A stretch of 8,283 nt of DNA, from contig CAJAHV010000444.1 of the NCBI GenBank assembly GCA_903939555.1, forward strand, positions 1 to 8,283, written 5' to 3'. Shown piece by piece: positions 5,788 to 8,283 of this stretch. Below the pieces are notes generated by a model that searched no databases, had not been told where the DNA came from, and was given only the letters and a program-made list of their open reading frames with translations. The DNA comes from an uncultured Alphaproteobacteria bacterium (GTDB lineage: Bacteria > Pseudomonadota > Alphaproteobacteria > Sphingomonadales > Sphingomonadaceae). A program made the position numbers and the translations under genes. Each line of letters begins with the position of its first letter. Position 1 is the first letter of the stretch.

Positions 5788-7017
5788 TTGATCGTCCTCA
5801 CCCGCTTTGACCGTTATCTTGCCCGGTTGATCATCGTGCCGCTGTTCGCGTCGCTGGTCATCGCCGCGATGCTGTTGCTGCTTGATCGCATGCTGCGATT
5901 GTTCGATTTCGTCATGAACGAAGGCGGGCCGGTCAGCGTCGTATGGCGCATGCTGGGCAATCTGTTGCCCGAATATCTGTCGCTCGGCATCCCGATCGGG
6001 GTGATGATGGGCATCCTGATGGCGTTCCGCAAACTGGCGCTGTCGTCCGAACTCGATGCGCTGCGTGCCGTCGGGATCAGTTATAACCGCCTGCTGCGCG
6101 TGCCCTTCCTGTTTGCCATCTTCTTTGCGCTGGTCAATTTCGGCATCGTCGGCTTTTTGCAGCCGGTGTCGCGCTATGCCTATGAGAATCTGCGCTTTGA
6201 ACTGCGTTCCGGGGCGCTCGGCGCGTCGATCAAGGTCGGCGAATTCGCCAATCTCGGCAAGGGCATGACCTTGCGCGTCGAAGAAAGCCAGAACCAGGGC
6301 GCTGATCTGCGCGGCCTGTTCGTGCGCGCTCAGGGCAAGGACGGGCAAAGCGTTGCCGTTACTGCGGCGCAAGGCACTTTCCTGTCGACCGACGACCCCG
6401 ATGTCATCCTGCTGCGGCTGAAGAACGGCACGCTGGTCCATAGTGCCACCGCCGATGGCGTGCCGCGCGTGCTGTCGTTCGATCAGCACGACCTGCCGGT
6501 CAACCTGCCGGCTATGACCAATTTCCGCAAACGCGGCGAAGGCAATCTGGAACGCACCTTGCCCGAACTGGCCGTCGCCGTGGTCAACGACAAGCTTGGC
6601 GCCGAAGACCGGCGCAGCGCGTCCGCCACCTTCAACCGCCGGCTGGTGCAGTGCCTCGTCATGTTCACCCTGCCGTTCCTGGCCGTTGCGCTGGCGGTGC
6701 CGCCCAAGCGTTCGACCTCGGCCCTGGGCGTGTTCATCAGCATCATCGCGTTGGTGACGTTCCACAAGCTGACCGAATATGGCGAACGCATGGGCCAGAT
6801 CGGCCGGGTCGATCCGGTGCTGTCGCAATGGGTGCCGTTCCTCGGCTTCTTCGCACTGGTGCTGTGGCTCTATCGCATCCTCGCCTATGTGCCGGGCGGC
6901 CAGCCGATCGGCGCCCTCGACCGGCTGGCGACGCGGATCGGTGCGGCGGCATCGGGGTTGGCGGCGCGTTTGGTGCGGCGCGAAAACTGGCGCGATGACG
7001 CGCTGTCGGCGGGTTGA
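5788..7017 (+). CDS. lptF: Lpt transporter permease LptF
   Basis: A 409-residue inner-membrane permease of the YjgP/YjgQ family. With LptG and two LptB ATPases it pulls lipopolysaccharide-type glycolipid out of the inner membrane and passes it to LptC/LptA. Topology is typical: TM1 at about 13-33, TM2 59-82, TM3 104-124, a periplasmic beta-jellyroll at about 130-260, then TM4 286-304, TM5 311-327 and TM6 347-367. The coupling helix that contacts LptB is SSELDALRAVGIS (86-98). The start must be the TTG at 5788: the frame has no in-frame ATG between the upstream stop at 5740-5742 and TM1, and a GGAAAAG stands at 5775-5781. The gene is followed by lptG after two bases. In a sphingomonad, whose outer membrane carries glycosphingolipid, the natural cargo may be that lipid. 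Confidence 0.93.
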   Translation: MIVLTRFDRYLARLIIVPLFASLVIAAMLLLLDRMLRLFDFVMNEGGPVSVVWRMLGNLLPEYLSLGIPIGVMMGILMAFRKLALSSELDALRAVGISYNRLLRVPFLFAIFFALVNFGIVGFLQPVSRYAYENLRFELRSGALGASIKVGEFANLGKGMTLRVEESQNQGADLRGLFVRAQGKDGQSVAVTAAQGTFLSTDDPDVILLRLKNGTLVHSATADGVPRVLSFDQHDLPVNLPAMTNFRKRGEGNLERTLPELAVAVVNDKLGAEDRRSASATFNRRLVQCLVMFTLPFLAVALAVPPKRSTSALGVFISIIALVTFHKLTEYGERMGQIGRVDPVLSQWVPFLGFFALVLWLYRILAYVPGGQPIGALDRLATRIGAAASGLAARLVRRENWRDDALSAG

Positions 7018-7019
7018 AA

Positions 7020-8108
7020 ATGAAGCTTTTCCCCTCCCGCACCATTGCCTGGTACACGGCGCGGATGTTCCTTGTCCGCACAATGGCATTTCTGTTCGGG
7101 CTGATCGTCATCCTCGAATCGCTCGATCTGCTTGGCGAATCGGGCAAGATTCTTGCCGCCGCCGGCAATTCCGAATCCGATCTGTGGGTCTATGTCTCGC
7201 TGCGCGTGCCGCAACTGGTGCAATTATTCCTGCCTTTTTCGGTGCTGCTGGCCACGTTGGTGACGCTGGCGACGCTCAACCAGAACAGCGAAGTCGTCAT
7301 TTTCAAGGCCGCCGGCATTTCAGCGCACCAGATCCTGGCGCCGCTGTTCATCGCCGCGCTGGCCATCTCGATAGGCAATTTTGTCTTCAACGAACGCATC
7401 ACAACGCGCGCCACCCGGACACTGAAGGTCTGGCAGGACAATGAATATCGCCACACCCCAGCCGAAAAGAAGCCGCTGACTGAAAGCTGGGTGCGCGGCG
7501 GCGACGATCTGTTCCGCGCCACCGCCGTCACCGGCACCGGCGCCGCCACCCGGCTCGACGGGGTGACCATCTACGACCGTGCCGATAACCGCCTGTTGCG
7601 GGTGGTGATGGCCGATACTGCCCGCCCCGGCGCCGGCGGCTGGCAATTGACCGGCGTCAGGGTCTTCGACGTGGCGCGCGGAACGCTGACCCGGCTGCCT
7701 GTCCTGGCCTTTGCCAGCAGCGTCGTGCCGCGCCAGTTCACCACCGCCAGCATCAACCCGGCGTGGATGCCGCTGTGGGAGCTCTGGCCGCAGATCGCCG
7801 AGCAACGCGCCGCCGGAAAGCCGGTCGACACGCTGGTCGCGGCGGCGTGGCACAAGGTTTCGGGGCCGTTGTCGACCGTGCTGATGCCGCTGCTCGGCGC
7901 GGTGGCGGCCTTCGGGCTGGCGCGTTCAGGCCGGCTGTTCGTGCGCGCCGTGATCGGCATGTTCCTGGGCTTTGCTTTTTTCGTTGCCGATAATTTCATG
8001 TTGGCGATGGGCAATTTCGGCACGGTGCCGCCGCTGATGGCGGCCTGGGCGCCGTTCCTGCTCTTCCTGCTCATCGGCGAAGCGGTGTTGATCCGTACGG
8101 AGGAGTGA
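7020..8108 (+). CDS. lptG: Lpt transporter permease LptG
   Basis: A 362-residue partner permease of LptF, with the same layout. TM1 lies at about 16-38, TM2 63-86, the coupling helix NSEVVIFKAAGIS at 89-101, and TM3 104-124. A periplasmic beta-jellyroll spans about 135-250, then TM4 282-302, TM5 306-328 and TM6 338-357. TM5-TM6 contain RAVIGMFLGFAFFVADNF (309-326), typical of LptG. ATG 7020 is preferred: GGCGGG at 7008-7013 is six bases upstream, and the alternative TTG at 7014 would overlap the lptF stop. The pair forms the usual LptFG heterodimer. In many proteobacteria lptFG is followed by lptD-surA-pdxA-rsmA; here a GNAT gene follows, so this may be a second, specialised pair. Confidence 0.94.
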   Translation: MKLFPSRTIAWYTARMFLVRTMAFLFGLIVILESLDLLGESGKILAAAGNSESDLWVYVSLRVPQLVQLFLPFSVLLATLVTLATLNQNSEVVIFKAAGISAHQILAPLFIAALAISIGNFVFNERITTRATRTLKVWQDNEYRHTPAEKKPLTESWVRGGDDLFRATAVTGTGAATRLDGVTIYDRADNRLLRVVMADTARPGAGGWQLTGVRVFDVARGTLTRLPVLAFASSVVPRQFTTASINPAWMPLWELWPQIAEQRAAGKPVDTLVAAAWHKVSGPLSTVLMPLLGAVAAFGLARSGRLFVRAVIGMFLGFAFFVADNFMLAMGNFGTVPPLMAAWAPFLLFLLIGEAVLIRTEE

Positions 8109-8202
8109 AGCGTCCCAAATTGGCCGCAATGGCGCATTACGCCACGCGGGCAACAAGGGGTTTCCGGGTGATTTCCAACGCTTTCACGGTCGGCTGGTGC
8201 GC
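8109..8202 (+). other. Intergenic gap after lptG
   Basis: The 94-bp gap holds a small inverted repeat, TGGCG-CATTA-CGCCA (8130-8144), with five-base arms and no T-run, so it is not a convincing intrinsic terminator. No clear -35/-10 pair is visible. The next gene on the same strand may therefore be read from the lptFG transcript. Confidence 0.4.
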
Positions 8203-8283
8203 ATGACCGGCCTGACCATCCAGCCCGTCGAAACTGCCGCCGACCGCGAACGGTTCATCGATCTGCCCTATCGGCTCTATGCC
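8203..8283 (+). CDS. 5' end of a GNAT-family acyltransferase-like gene (partial)
   Basis: An open frame from ATG 8203 to the window edge gives 27 residues: a short beta strand (TIQPVET), then ADRERFIDLPYRLYA. The pattern ADxxxFxDLPYRLYA is the recognisable N-terminus of a group of roughly 380-residue GNAT-fold proteins usually annotated as N-acetyltransferases, in which DPNWVPPL normally follows. The bacterial ceramide synthase of Caulobacter is also a GNAT-fold acyl-CoA N-acyltransferase encoded in its sphingolipid cluster. With SPT, carrier protein and CerR in this window, a ceramide-synthase role is a tempting but unproven inference. GTG 8197 is an alternative start. No strong ribosome-binding site is seen. 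Confidence 0.6.
   Translation, partial: MTGLTIQPVETAADRERFIDLPYRLYA

Noticed and set aside
5710..7089. Open frame of 459 codons on the minus strand across lptF
   Set aside because: Its Gln/His/Arg-rich composition is typical of antisense to a membrane protein gene. LptF on the plus strand explains the region fully.
8130..8144. TGGCG-CATTA-CGCCA hairpin as an intrinsic terminator of lptG
   Set aside because: The stem is only five pairs and no T-run follows.

Overview
The window looks like chromosomal DNA of a GC-rich alphaproteobacterium of the order Sphingomonadales. The main evidence is a serine palmitoyltransferase (SPT) whose catalytic residues all match, as I recall them, the Sphingomonas paucimobilis enzyme with one constant 20-residue offset. 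Supporting evidence is a LinB-type haloalkane dehalogenase and the general base composition. Coding density is high, no stretch over 300 bases lacks a gene, and I see no tRNA, rRNA, CRISPR array, insertion sequence or other mobile element.

Left part (1-3271): the last 25 codons of an unidentified gene, then a set of ceramide-synthesis genes. These are an NAD(P)-dependent epimerase-like reductase (probable 3-ketoceramide reductase, CerR), a small dedicated acyl carrier protein, and SPT. The carrier protein and SPT overlap by ATGA and are surely co-transcribed. Between the reductase and the carrier protein, on the opposite strand, lies a small membrane protein of the Pycsar-effector (PycTM, DUF5706) family. 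Its stop codon overlaps that of the reductase in a shared CTAG. The divergent gap before the carrier protein holds a perfect 9-bp inverted repeat.

Middle part (3272-5084): a compact accessory transcription unit of a TetR regulator, a LinB/DhaA-like haloalkane dehalogenase with all five catalytic residues, and a DUF1330 protein. The genes overlap or nearly abut, and a GACCGGTC palindrome stands just upstream of the regulator. This suggests a self-regulated catabolic or detoxification cassette, unrelated in chemistry to its neighbours.

Right part (5128-8283): a minus-strand gene for an exported DUF2141 protein diverges from lptF-lptG, the two permease subunits of the ABC transporter that extracts lipopolysaccharide-type glycolipids from the inner membrane. 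They are followed not by lptD but by the start of a GNAT-family acyltransferase gene that runs off the window. Classical sphingomonads carry glycosphingolipids in place of lipopolysaccharide. A working model is therefore that carrier protein, SPT and CerR make the ceramide backbone, the GNAT protein might be the N-acylating ceramide synthase, and LptFG might move the finished glycosphingolipid outward. The first step is well supported; the last two are hypotheses from gene context.
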